A stretch of DNA of 64,000 nucleotides from Kineothrix alysoides (lineage in GTDB: Bacteria; Bacillota; Clostridia; Lachnospirales; Lachnospiraceae): NCBI RefSeq assembly GCF_000732725.1, contig NZ_JPNB01000001.1, forward strand, positions 1,984,001-2,048,000. The letters are read 5' to 3'. Both the position numbers and the translations under genes were made by a program. Shown here piece by piece: positions 38,084 through 46,907 of the stretch (its first letter is position 1; the number at the start of each line of letters is the position of its first letter). Under the pieces are notes generated by a model. That model worked only from the letters and a program-made list of their open reading frames with translations, was not told the DNA's origin and did not search any database.

Positions 38084-38112
38084 TTGCTATCAAATAATCC
38101 TTATGCTATAAT
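38084..38112 (+). promoter_or_regulatory. promoter of tRNA-Trp
   Basis: -35 TTGCTA (38084-38089) and perfect -10 TATAAT (38107-38112) are 17 bp apart, 30 bp before the tRNA. Confidence 0.8.
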
Positions 38113-38142
38113 ATGATTCGGCGGTTCAAAAAAGCCGCATAT

Positions 38143-38213
38143 AGGGGCATAGTTCAAGGGTAGAACAGTGGTCTCCAAAACCATCGATGTGGGTTCGATT
38201 CCTACTGCCCCTG
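38143..38213 (+). tRNA. tRNA-Trp (CCA)
   Basis: A complete 71-nt cloverleaf can be folded: acceptor AGGGGCA/TGCCCCT, D-stem GTTC/GAAC, anticodon stem GTGGT/ACCAT with loop CTCCAAA (anticodon CCA), T-stem GTGGG/CCTAC with loop TTCGATT, discriminator G. CCA is not encoded. It has its own promoter and terminator. tRNA-Trp 3' ends are possible integration targets; see the fragment at 48016-48050. Confidence 0.96.
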
Positions 38214-38222
38214 CTCTTAAAG

Positions 38223-38266
38223 AAAATCCTAGAATATCGTGTTAATACGATATTCTAGGATTTTTT
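38223..38266 (+). terminator. Rho-independent terminator of tRNA-Trp
   Basis: AAAATCCTAGAATATCGT (38223-38240) and ACGATATTCTAGGATTTT (38247-38264) form a perfect 18-bp stem, loop GTTAAT, ending in a T-run. Confidence 0.92.
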
Positions 38267-38272
38267 ATGTTC

Positions 38273-38425
38273 TTGACATTTAAAGCGCTTTAATACAAAT
38301 CGAACATATATTCTTTATGTCGTTTTATACTTAGTTGTATCGTGTTAGCAGTGTGAAAGAAAGTAGAGGATATCCAAAAGTGGCGCACTTCATAATTGGA
38401 TGATTTCATCATTTTTTGTCTGGAT
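38273..38425 (+). other. non-coding stretch with TTGACA, a 14-bp palindrome and small hairpins
   Basis: TTGACA (38273-38278) abuts the perfect palindrome TTAAAGCGCTTTAA (38280-38293), which resembles LacI/CcpA-type operators. A weak TACAAA could serve as -10 at a short 15-bp spacing. Further on are AAGTG-GCG-CACTT (38378-38390) and GATG-ATTT-CATC followed by ATTTTTT (about 38400-38417). This may be a regulated small RNA; no coding frame with a ribosome site is present. Confidence 0.3.
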
Positions 38426-38493
38426 TACTTCTATATTCCTTCCCGCCTCCTTTTAGTATCTGACTAATTTTAGGTTTATTCTTTAAATATATC

Positions 38494-38522
38494 TTGACTT
38501 TTGCTTTTTTCTCTGATATCAT
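38494..38522 (+). promoter_or_regulatory. promoter of the cold-shock gene
   Basis: -35 TTGACT (38494-38499) and -10 TATCAT (38517-38522) are 17 bp apart, giving a leader of about 120 nt before the cold-shock start. Confidence 0.7.
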
Positions 38523-38551
38523 GAAGAAGTATTTTTGATAAAGTTTTGATT

Positions 38552-38606
38552 TCACATATTTTTTGTAAGTCATTATTTATGTTGATGATTTACCAAAAAT
38601 ATGTGA
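38552..38606 (+). promoter_or_regulatory. long leader hairpin followed by a U-tract upstream of the cold-shock gene
   Basis: Bases 38552-38572 pair with 38586-38606: 21 positions with one T-C mismatch and one G-U, loop 13 nt. TTTTTTATTTT follows the stem. The leader could fold as an attenuator/terminator or as a temperature-responsive structure controlling the downstream csp mRNA. Confidence 0.6.
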
Positions 38607-38651
38607 TTTTTTATTTTACAAAATATAATTAAATTTAAGGAGGTATCTTTC

Positions 38652-38852
38652 ATGAATAAAGGTACAGTAAAATGGTTCAACGGACAAAAAGGTTTTGGTT
38701 TCATCTCTAACGAGCAGGGCGATGATGTATTCGTACATTACTCAGGTCTTGCAATGGATGGATATAAGACATTGGATGAAGGACAGTCTGTAACATTTGA
38801 TGTTACAAAAGGTGCTCGTGGATTACAGGCAGTTAATGTTTGTCTCGCATAA
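38652..38852 (+). CDS. csp: cold-shock protein (CspA/CspB family)
   Basis: The 66-residue single cold-shock domain binds single-stranded RNA and DNA. RNP1 is KGFGFIS and RNP2 [18 protein letters not shown] and [20 protein letters not shown] are standard. AAGGAGGTATCTTTC precedes the ATG, a near-perfect ribosome site. The ~120-nt leader with a long hairpin is like the regulated leaders of other cold-shock genes. It likely acts as an RNA chaperone. Confidence 0.97.
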   Translation: MNKGTVKWFNGQKGFGFISNEQGDDVFVHYSGLAMDGYKTLDEGQSVTFDVTKGARGLQAVNVCLA

Positions 38853-38862
38853 GTAGTATCTT

Positions 38863-38893
38863 AAAAAGATCACTTTATAAGTGGTCTTTTTTT
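38863..38893. terminator. bidirectional terminator between csp and the GGDEF gene
   Basis: AAAAAGATCACTT (38863-38875) pairs with AAGTGGTCTTTTT (38879-38891) with one G-U. The A and T tracts serve both strands. Confidence 0.88.
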
Positions 38894-38912
38894 ATTGCCA
38901 CCGTTTATAAAC

Positions 38913-39938
38913 TCATCTCTTTTTGGCTTGATACATTCGCCTGTCAGCAAGTTTCAACAATTCTGCAATATTTAAGCTTTCTGAACGCAAAGAATAACCT
39001 GCGCTTACTGTTATCAATAATTCATCCCCTTGCTTTTCGTGCAATTCTTTTTGAATATCTGTGCATACTTGATATGCCTTTACTTTATCAACGCCAGACA
39101 GCACGATTAAAAATTCGTCACCTCCAAAGCGAAAAACATAATCAGTCGAACTAATGCTCTTTCGAATACATTCTGCAACATTTTTAAGCGCCAAATCACC
39201 TAGGTGATGCCCATAATTATCATTAATATTTTTAAAATCATCAACATCTATCATAACAGTTGCATATTCAACACCTTCAGTTTTAAAAAGACTTTCTTGT
39301 TTAACAATAATCTGTTCAATGGCCCGACGATTCAATAATCCTGTAAGTTCATCGTGTATAGAAATATCCTCAATCAATTTATTAATTTTAAGGTTCTTTC
39401 GTTTTACTGTCTCTACGATACTAACAATTAATATAGCGGTAAGGATATATGCTGCCAGTATGTTAATTATCTGAATCTTATCTCCCTCCCCCGTCCAAGA
39501 TACTAACCAGTGAATTGTAAGACCTAATATAAGCAGGGTATACGAGGAAAGCACAAATATCTGAATTTTACGGTAATATGTTAGCGTAATAATTGTAAGA
39601 AAAAGAATAGACAGATAGGGCGTACAACCTAGTAAACCGTCAAAGGTAAACCAACTGATAGGTGTATATACAAAGCATAAAATTAACATTGGAGCAAGAC
39701 ACGCTGCTTCAATACTAATTCTTCCTTTAACTGACAGCGGAGTGGTTATGAAGATACATGCAAGAATGCAAATAAACACACTCATCACCAAATAGTGTGC
39801 TGTCACCGCCATTAAGACAATCCCCAGAATGCATGAAAATACACAAGCTATAAGCATTCTTACCGGAATGCTGTTTCTGACGATTGGACTATCACTGGGT
39901 TTAGATGTTAATGTACTCTCCGAATCTGTATGTATCAT
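38913..39938 (-). CDS. membrane diguanylate cyclase (GGDEF protein)
   Basis: The 341-residue protein has about six to seven hydrophobic helices in residues 25-180 (a MASE-type membrane sensor), then a linker coil and a GGDEF domain (HDELTGLLNRRAIEQI, VMIDVDDFKNINDNYGHHLG, FRFGGDEFLIVL with GGDEF at 272-276). The active site looks intact, so it should make c-di-GMP. The allosteric I-site RxxD upstream reads SSTD, so product inhibition is probably absent. No EAL or PilZ protein is in the window. It lies at the left edge of the A+T-rich block behind tRNA-Trp and csp. Confidence 0.92.
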   Translation of the reverse strand: MIHTDSESTLTSKPSDSPIVRNSIPVRMLIACVFSCILGIVLMAVTAHYLVMSVFICILACIFITTPLSVKGRISIEAACLAPMLILCFVYTPISWFTFDGLLGCTPYLSILFLTIITLTYYRKIQIFVLSSYTLLILGLTIHWLVSWTGEGDKIQIINILAAYILTAILIVSIVETVKRKNLKINKLIEDISIHDELTGLLNRRAIEQIIVKQESLFKTEGVEYATVMIDVDDFKNINDNYGHHLGDLALKNVAECIRKSISSTDYVFRFGGDEFLIVLSGVDKVKAYQVCTDIQKELHEKQGDELLITVSAGYSLRSESLNIAELLKLADRRMYQAKKR

Positions 39939-40302
39939 ATTAAAAACTTTCTCCTTTGAAAGACATCATCTTTAAAATTAGTGCACATTAGGTGCGAGGG
40001 CATAAATTAATTTGTAAAACAGTACGCACGGCATAACGCTTTGCTCCATTTTGTATTATAACATAATTTCTAATATCTACATTATATATATTTATAAACT
40101 TCTGCCATTATATGAAACAGGAAAACTATAATTATACGAACCTCATCGGCTGCTAAAATATGAAATATTAAGCAGTATTAACGTAAAAAAGCAGAAAAAT
40201 ATAATGATTAAGAATTTGACAAGGATTTGTTTAATTGCCGGAAAAGATTATTTCCAATTTATTTGATATATTGATACTAGAAAAATAAGAAAGGTACAAC
40301 AT
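39939..40302. other. divergent intergenic region between GGDEF and ABC genes
   Basis: No gene was seen. A - strand TATAAT (40055-40060) could be the -10 of the GGDEF gene with a ~115-nt leader. A + strand TTGACA (40216-40221) has no matching -10 at 16-18 bp. No response-regulator direct repeat was obvious. Confidence 0.4.
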
Positions 40303-41064
40303 ATGAATAAATTATTTTTACAGACAAAACAATTATGTAAAACATTTTCATCCGATGGACAGCAACAGCATGTCCTCTGTAATTTAGACATTGATATTTA
40401 TGAAGGCGACTTTACCATTATAATGGGAAGCTCAGGCTCAGGCAAGACTACTCTTTTATACGCATTATCCGGAATGGATACCCCTACTCTTGGCAAGATT
40501 ATCTTTCAAGGTACTGAAATCCAGGATTTTAACAGCGATGAACTGGCTAACTTCAGAAAAAAGCACTGCGGATTTGTATTTCAGAACATCTATCTTCTGG
40601 AGAATATGAGTATTTTGGATAATGTCTTGACTGCCGGATATCTTGTAAACAATAACAAACCCGAAATCATTAAACGTGCAAAAGAGCTTTTTCTTCAAGT
40701 TGGATTAACAGAAGAAATCTGGCGCAAATTTCCCAGCCAATTATCGGGAGGTGAAAAACAGCGCGCTGCCCTTATTCGTTCTTTAATTAATGAGCCTGAT
40801 ATCCTGTTTGCGGATGAACCTACCGGAGCTCTTAATTCTTCTTCCGGCAAAGATGTTCTGGATATTCTGACAAAAGTAAATCAAAAAGGTCAAAGTATTG
40901 TAATGGTAACACATGATATAAAAGCTGCCATAAGAGCCAATCGCATCATTTACCTAATGGACGGGAAAGTATGCGGAGAACTTCATCTGGCTAAATATTC
41001 AGAGGCAAATATGGAAGAACGCTCTAAAAAAGCACGGGACTTTCTTCAACAGAACAATTGGTAA
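40303..41064 (+). CDS. ABC transporter ATP-binding protein, MacB/LolD/BceA type
   Basis: The 253-residue ATPase has Walker A GSSGSGKTTLLYALSGMD, Q-loop FVFQNIYLLENMS, signature LSGGEKQRAALIRSL, Walker B ILFADEPTGALN and switch His in VMVTHDI. The EPTGALD-like motif and the SGMDTPT sequence place it with type VII (FtsX-permease) ABC systems that act mechanically on envelope substrates or confer peptide resistance. It is 13 bp upstream of its permease. The module ends in a serine hydrolase and is convergent with a two-component system. Confidence 0.93.
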   Translation: MNKLFLQTKQLCKTFSSDGQQQHVLCNLDIDIYEGDFTIIMGSSGSGKTTLLYALSGMDTPTLGKIIFQGTEIQDFNSDELANFRKKHCGFVFQNIYLLENMSILDNVLTAGYLVNNNKPEIIKRAKELFLQVGLTEEIWRKFPSQLSGGEKQRAALIRSLINEPDILFADEPTGALNSSSGKDVLDILTKVNQKGQSIVMVTHDIKAAIRANRIIYLMDGKVCGELHLAKYSEANMEERSKKARDFLQQNNW

Positions 41065-41077
41065 AGGAGGCATTTTA

Positions 41078-43588
41078 ATGATTTCACTACATTTAGCACT
41101 TACAAGTTTAAAGCGAAAACATAATGGTGCCGTTTCATTCGCCATTATTGTGATAATTGCAGCCTGCTTTTTTAATGTGATATTATCAACCGGAGAAGTT
41201 AACTCCTCTTTTGAATCTCAAAGCGAAAAATTAAACGGAACTGATTGTTATATGCTTTTTTCGCCTAACATGTATTATGAGGATTTTGCAGCCTTTCTGG
41301 AAGCAAAAGAACATGTCACCGGTGTAAACGCAGAAGATGTCATCTCATTTTCCGGTAAATACTACTCACCCAATATCAGCAGCCCCAGCCCTGCGTCCAT
41401 GTTCATCCAAAATATAAATGTAGAACGCTCTATTTCCCTAATTAATATTTTGAATCCTCAGGAAAATAAAAGCGGGGTATATTTACCCATCGCTTTTCAG
41501 GAACTCGGTTATAAGATTGGCTCTTCCTTCATATTAAGGGATTCCTCTGAGCAAGAGTATACATATGAAATACTAGGCTTTTGCTATGTATCGGAGTTTG
41601 GAGCTGTTACTAATTTCTTGCAGACAAGAATTGTCGTGACAGCTGATGTTTTTCATGAATTATCATCTAATTTCGGAACTAAAACATTACTAAACTTCAC
41701 CGTAGATGATAATGCTGCTCTGCATTATATTGAATCTCAACTCGTTGACTATAGTTCAGCATATACCAGGAATACCCAATGTATAGAAATGGCCGCTGCG
41801 CGTCCTGATTTTTCAGTGGCATTTACCTTATTCGCTTCTATTATTTCAACCATTATTATTGCATTTTCAGGAGTAATTTTCATGGTTGCTCTTATTATGG
41901 CAATTTATAGAATCAAATCCGGTATTACTGAAAACCTTACCGCCATTGGCACCTTGAAGGCATTAGGATATACAAGCAGACAAATTGCCTTAGGGTATGT
42001 CTTCGAATACATAATCATCAGTTTTATCAGCAGTATCATAGGCACCTTGTTTTCCTATGCCTGTTCTCCGTTATATCATAAAATACTCATATTGATCACC
42101 GGTGTATTTATTAAAAATACTGCTCACATAAGTTTAGACATAATAATAATCTTGATTATTACCCTATTGATTGGGCTGGCTGCTTATCTATCCACCGCAG
42201 GAGTAAAAAAACTGCCTGTTGCCGTTATACTCCGAGGGGGGCTTCTGTCTCACAATATTAAGACAAATGCAGTAGAACTTGAACATGCAAAAGGTTCTAT
42301 CCATCAGATACTCTGTTTAAAAAATTGGATTATGTTTAAAAAGCAGAATATATCTACCTGCATAATCATTACTATTGTAAGCTTTACATTATGCTTTGGA
42401 TTCATACTATTTGAAGGCTTCGGAATCAATGACTCTTTTATAAAAAACTTACTCGACAACGAAATAACCGAAGCCAATATCACACTCGATGATCATGCCG
42501 ATATAGAAGAAATTTCCAAAATTATAGACAGTAATGAAAATGTGCTAAAAATTATAAGGATAGGCTTTGAAAGCGTAACAATTGACAATACATCTTACAA
42601 CGCTCGTGTAATCGATAATTTTAATAATCTGGAATCTATTAAAATTTCTGACGGAAGCTTTCCTGTCAATGATAATGAAATTGCTGTTTCTGTTCATGTT
42701 GCCAGCTTGCTAAGCAAAAGTATCGGAGATGTCATAACGTTAAACTCAATTGGTATTAAAGCAGATTATATCATCTCAGGCATTACTTCTTCAATCATGT
42801 CTTATAATACTTATTTAACCGAAGATGGCTATAAGCGGCTATATGCCGCCTATGCTCCCAGTACAATATGTGCTTATCTCGATAAAGGCTATACCTATGA
42901 GCAGTTTGCTGACTTTATATTTAACAAATTCGGATATACCCAGAGCGAACTATTATCCGGAATAGTATCCGCAAATACTAATAATAAATATTCTGCAATT
43001 AAAAACATGATCGATTCAAAAATGATCAAACTAAAACAAAATTATAATATCGATAGCATGGAGTATGCCTTGAATATAGATGGGAATACAGTCTTAAGCA
43101 GTGGCACCTCTGCTTATCCCATTAAAGATGTGTACTCAAATACCTCTTTACTGGCAGGTTATCTCAATGTTTTTAAACTGGCATTCGGACTTCTGGCAAC
43201 TTTCATCCTGGTAATTACATTAATCATTATTTTCGTTGTGCTTTCTATTATGGTGAAACAGACAGTGAACGCTAAAAAGCCGGAATTTGGTATATTAAAA
43301 GCATTAGGGTTTACTACTGGCGAATTAAGAAAACAGCTTACCTTTTGTCTGCTGCCATCCGCTATTGTCGGCGCCTTCCTAGGTTCCTTTATTGCTTATG
43401 GAATAACGTTACCTTTTGTAACAAAGCTATTTTCTCTTGTAGGCTGGCGCGGGTTCCAATATGAATTACCCTCAATAATTACATTACTATCCGCTGCTAT
43501 AATCATAATTTCGTTCACTTATATGGCATCTTATTTCCTTACTTCAAAAATTAAACATATCTCTGCTTATGAACTGATTGAAAATTAG
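41078..43588 (+). CDS. FtsX-type ABC permease with two FtsX domains
   Basis: The 836-residue permease has TM1 (residues ~18-37), a large extracytoplasmic domain (~40-245), three TMs (~253-372), TM5 (~425-445), a second extracytoplasmic domain (~450-690) and three C-terminal TMs (~700-820). Each FtsX core carries the same cytoplasmic motif, GTLKALGYTSRQIALGYV and GILKALGFTTGELRKQL, showing internal duplication. The layout is 4+4 TMs, unlike the 10-TM BceB family, and closer to MacB/YknZ-like or lantibiotic-defence permeases with duplicated domains. GGAGG precedes the ATG. It probably works on a cell-envelope or peptide substrate outside the membrane. Confidence 0.9.
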   Translation: MISLHLALTSLKRKHNGAVSFAIIVIIAACFFNVILSTGEVNSSFESQSEKLNGTDCYMLFSPNMYYEDFAAFLEAKEHVTGVNAEDVISFSGKYYSPNISSPSPASMFIQNINVERSISLINILNPQENKSGVYLPIAFQELGYKIGSSFILRDSSEQEYTYEILGFCYVSEFGAVTNFLQTRIVVTADVFHELSSNFGTKTLLNFTVDDNAALHYIESQLVDYSSAYTRNTQCIEMAAARPDFSVAFTLFASIISTIIIAFSGVIFMVALIMAIYRIKSGITENLTAIGTLKALGYTSRQIALGYVFEYIIISFISSIIGTLFSYACSPLYHKILILITGVFIKNTAHISLDIIIILIITLLIGLAAYLSTAGVKKLPVAVILRGGLLSHNIKTNAVELEHAKGSIHQILCLKNWIMFKKQNISTCIIITIVSFTLCFGFILFEGFGINDSFIKNLLDNEITEANITLDDHADIEEISKIIDSNENVLKIIRIGFESVTIDNTSYNARVIDNFNNLESIKISDGSFPVNDNEIAVSVHVASLLSKSIGDVITLNSIGIKADYIISGITSSIMSYNTYLTEDGYKRLYAAYAPSTICAYLDKGYTYEQFADFIFNKFGYTQSELLSGIVSANTNNKYSAIKNMIDSKMIKLKQNYNIDSMEYALNIDGNTVLSSGTSAYPIKDVYSNTSLLAGYLNVFKLAFGLLATFILVITLIIIFVVLSIMVKQTVNAKKPEFGILKALGFTTGELRKQLTFCLLPSAIVGAFLGSFIAYGITLPFVTKLFSLVGWRGFQYELPSIITLLSAAIIIISFTYMASYFLTSKIKHISAYELIEN

Positions 43589-43603
43589 AAGGAGAATTTA
43601 TTT

Positions 43604-45583
43604 ATGAAAAAACTATATTTACAAGCCTTTATAAGCCTTTTTTCTCTTCTTGTCGGATTTACGATGCTGCCTATTCCTTCATCCGCCAAAAACAGTAAAA
43701 ATAACAATTCCACATCGGAACATCAGCCCTCTGAAGCTCTTCTTACTGCAGAAAATAAAATATATGGCATAGGTTCCATCAGCAAAACAGTTACTACAAC
43801 CGCAATTTTAAAGCTGGCAGACCAAGGGCTTATTAAATTAGACTCTCCTGTATCAGAATACCTTCCACAATTTACGATGCCGGATGAACGTTATAAAAAA
43901 ATCACCATCCGTATGCTGCTCAATCATTCTTCCGGTCTTCTTGGATCTTTATACTCAAATTCTGATTTGTATGGCTGCATTGATGATTCCAATCACGACC
44001 GTATTCTCAAACACTTAAGCACTCAGCGCTTAAAGGCCTCCCCCGGCGAGTACTCGGTATATAGTAATGACTCTTTTGAATTGGCGGAACTTATCATTGA
44101 GGAGGTAAGCGGCCTTTCGTATACAGATTACATTACAAAATATATAATGGCCCCTTTGGGTGCCAATGACACCATAACCATGCACTCCGATTTTGAAAAT
44201 TCCGATATTGCCGCTACCTATAAGAATAATCGGCTTATGCCCACTGTAATGACAACAACTCTTGGTGACGGTGGTATTCTCTCTACTGCAGCAGACTTAT
44301 GTACCTTTTCAACTATGTTTATGAAGGATCACCATTCCGTATTAAGCAGTGCAAGTGTTGCCGAATCCATAAGAAAACAGGTGGCCGGTCCTCTTATCTA
44401 TGATGGCAATTATGGTCTTGGATGGGATGAGGTAAATGCGTATCCATTCAGTACATATCATATTCAAGCCGTTACAAAAGGCGGGGATACGGATAATTAC
44501 CATGCAATGCTTACCGTTCTTCCGGATTACAATATGTCTGCCGCCGTTGTATCCTCAGAGGGAAGCAGCACTTATGCTTCGCTTTTATCGAATGAATTAC
44601 TATTAAGCGCATTAAATTCAACCATCGGCCTCCAAGAAGTCACCCCCGAAACCGCATTTTCAGGCGAACCTGCCGCCGTTCCTGATGAATATTTTGAATT
44701 TACAGGTTTATACAATGGTGTCACTTCCTTTACTCTTGACTTTAAAAACAACAAAATATACTTAACGTTATATTCCGCACCAGCCTCATCTAACAATAAA
44801 ATAAATAAGAGCTTTGAACTAACCTATCTGGATTCCGGTTATTTTATCTGCAAAGATGATAATATATTAAATACTATTATGCCTGCATCGCAGCGTTACA
44901 TAACGGAAGGCTTTCGCCTCATTAAAAGCGGCAATACATATGCCGTACAAGCGGAATATTATGCAAAATATTTCGGTGTATCTACAGACTTCTCCAGTTT
45001 GACACTCGCTACTAAGTTAGATGACTTTCAAGCTTCCAGTCAAGCCAAAACGGCTTGGAAAAACAGAAATAACAAAAAGTATTTTCTTCTTGATGAACAT
45101 TATGCCAGTGCAAGTTATATATCAAAACCATATATTGAGGGGGAAGTTTTAAATCACAATGAGAATTATTTTGTGATAAATGGATCACTCTACGCCATAA
45201 CCGGTAATGATTCCCTCTCAAACGTTGGAAAGAAACGCGATATCGTGGATATAAATATTACGCCAAAAGATAATCTGGAGTATCTGTCATCCACCAGCGG
45301 CTTTCAATATGTAGGCGAAGAATATCTATCTAATCTTAATTTAGACCAAACCTATACTATTCAAACAGATGGATTTACCCAATGGTATCGCATTACCGAA
45401 TCCATTGCCGGGACATACACCTCCATTGAGATATCGGGAGAAGGCAGCTATTTTATATATAATCAATACGGCGCGCTTATAGATTCCTCACTATTCATGA
45501 ACGGTACCATGACTTCGTATCTGATAGAAGACGGCTATATCGCTTTTGCCGGAAAACAAGGAACTGAATTCAAAATAAAATAA
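43604..45583 (+). CDS. secreted serine hydrolase of PBP/beta-lactamase fold with C-terminal extension, N-terminal strands missing
   Basis: The 659-residue protein has a signal peptide (residues 1-28, ending near PSSAK), then a PBP-like domain with SxxK in YGIGSISKTV (Ser58, Lys61), the second motif Tyr153-Ser-Asn in SVYSNDSFELAEL, and KGGDTDNYHAML as the third-motif equivalent. After the signal peptide only ~30 residues precede SxxK, about 35 fewer than usual; the first beta strands (VVVxDGKxVxxxGYG) are absent. Residues ~340-659 form an extra domain of strands. It follows the permease by 15 bp and ends at a hairpin. It may act on D-Ala-containing peptidoglycan or on a peptide antibiotic (inference). 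Confidence 0.85.
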   Translation: MKKLYLQAFISLFSLLVGFTMLPIPSSAKNSKNNNSTSEHQPSEALLTAENKIYGIGSISKTVTTTAILKLADQGLIKLDSPVSEYLPQFTMPDERYKKITIRMLLNHSSGLLGSLYSNSDLYGCIDDSNHDRILKHLSTQRLKASPGEYSVYSNDSFELAELIIEEVSGLSYTDYITKYIMAPLGANDTITMHSDFENSDIAATYKNNRLMPTVMTTTLGDGGILSTAADLCTFSTMFMKDHHSVLSSASVAESIRKQVAGPLIYDGNYGLGWDEVNAYPFSTYHIQAVTKGGDTDNYHAMLTVLPDYNMSAAVVSSEGSSTYASLLSNELLLSALNSTIGLQEVTPETAFSGEPAAVPDEYFEFTGLYNGVTSFTLDFKNNKIYLTLYSAPASSNNKINKSFELTYLDSGYFICKDDNILNTIMPASQRYITEGFRLIKSGNTYAVQAEYYAKYFGVSTDFSSLTLATKLDDFQASSQAKTAWKNRNNKKYFLLDEHYASASYISKPYIEGEVLNHNENYFVINGSLYAITGNDSLSNVGKKRDIVDINITPKDNLEYLSSTSGFQYVGEEYLSNLNLDQTYTIQTDGFTQWYRITESIAGTYTSIEISGEGSYFIYNQYGALIDSSLFMNGTMTSYLIEDGYIAFAGKQGTEFKIK

Positions 45584-45599
45584 GAACGACTTTTCTATT

Positions 45600-45635
45600 A
45601 CAAAAAGGGGCTGTCTGTCTCGACATCCCCTTTGT
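45600..45635. terminator. hairpin between the converging hydrolase and kinase genes
   Basis: ACAAA-AGGGG...GTC pairs with GAC...CCCCTTTGT over 45600-45635. On the - strand the stem is followed by TTTTTG, on the + strand by a weaker tail. Confidence 0.6.
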
Positions 45636-45640
45636 ACCAT

Positions 45641-46900
45641 TTATACTAATTTCAATTCCAGCTCAACAATAAATCCATCTTCTTCATTCCGAAAGGATAC
45701 GCTGCCCTCCATTTTGCTCATAAGGTCATTGACTATATATAGGCCAAGTCCGCTGCCGTGCTTATTTTCCGTACCCTTAGCACGATAAAATTTCTCTTTT
45801 ACCTTATGTATCTCTTCTTCTGCAACTCCATTTCCCATATCTTTTATACTGATAAATAAACTGTTGTCCAAGAGTTTACTCCCGATCCATATCTCGGTAT
45901 CCGCATATTTATATGAATTATCAATAATATTATTAATAATCTGCTGCATTCGGACTTTGTCAGCCTTAATAATACAATCTTCAATCCTGCATTCGACGAT
46001 TTTTTCCCTGCCGTCTGCAAGTTCGAACATATTACCGATATCGCTGCTAAGAACCGAACCCATTGTTACTTTTAATTCTCCCAATTCCTCAAGCTGGCTG
46101 TTTAACAAATCTGCCGTCATCAGATTAATCTGCTCTGCCTTGGCGGATATGGATAAAATCTTAGCAAGCTGGGCTTCATCCTTAATAATTACGCTTAAGA
46201 ATTCGCATATGACCATAATAGACGTAATAGGTGTCTTAATATCATGACTGATGGACGCAATTAGTTCCATTTTGCTCTTTTCTATCTTTTCTGCTTTTTC
46301 TCTGGCATATTTTAACTCCATACGCATGATATCGAAACTTTCAGTAAATATACCGAAGATATTTTTCCTATCCATCTTTAGATTTATTTCCAGGTTTCCT
46401 ATCGCTATTTCTTTCGCAAAATCCTTCATTTCTTCAAATGGTCTTATTATTGAACGATTGATATAGAAAGCTGATACTATACTGATTCCCCACATTGCAA
46501 TCAAAACACAAGACAGGATAAAGATTATCTGTGCCTGGTAATTATACATGATGTTCTCATATGTCGGTGCAAGAACTACCGTACCAAGAACCTTATCATC
46601 TAAGATAATATTCTGCATGGCATTTGCCTTTTTCACTGCCGCAATCATTGTTTCAGCATTATAACCATGACTGTAAATCAGTTCACCGTTCAAATTATAA
46701 ATTGCAAATTCTCCTGTATCCGGTTGCAAATTCATATCTTCCAAATGTTCAAAGTTCTTACTTGCCTCGATAGTTATCCGGTTAAGAGCTACGATATCAT
46801 TACTGTATTCCAGCTGCCTCCCGTTTATAATTATAATTCCCGCAACAGCGATTAATGTCACTATTATCATATTTATAAAGATATATTTTATCTTCTTCAT
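45641..46900 (-). CDS. sensor histidine kinase
   Basis: The 419-residue kinase has TM1 at residues ~5-26, an extracytoplasmic sensor of ~90 residues, TM2 at ~122-145, a HAMP linker (RSIIRPFEEMKDFAKEIAIGNL), the phospho-acceptor SISHDIKTPITSI (His219), an N-box NNIIDNSYKYAD, and G-boxes DMGNGVAEEE and GSGLGLYIV. The ligand-sensing loop distinguishes it from the loop-less BceS/intramembrane kinases often paired with peptide-resistance ABC transporters. It is 7 bp downstream of its response regulator. Confidence 0.93.
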   Translation of the reverse strand: MKKIKYIFINMIIVTLIAVAGIIIINGRQLEYSNDIVALNRITIEASKNFEHLEDMNLQPDTGEFAIYNLNGELIYSHGYNAETMIAAVKKANAMQNIILDDKVLGTVVLAPTYENIMYNYQAQIIFILSCVLIAMWGISIVSAFYINRSIIRPFEEMKDFAKEIAIGNLEINLKMDRKNIFGIFTESFDIMRMELKYAREKAEKIEKSKMELIASISHDIKTPITSIMVICEFLSVIIKDEAQLAKILSISAKAEQINLMTADLLNSQLEELGELKVTMGSVLSSDIGNMFELADGREKIVECRIEDCIIKADKVRMQQIINNIIDNSYKYADTEIWIGSKLLDNSLFISIKDMGNGVAEEEIHKVKEKFYRAKGTENKHGSGLGLYIVNDLMSKMEGSVSFRNEEDGFIVELELKLV

Positions 46901-46907
46901 TTCAATA

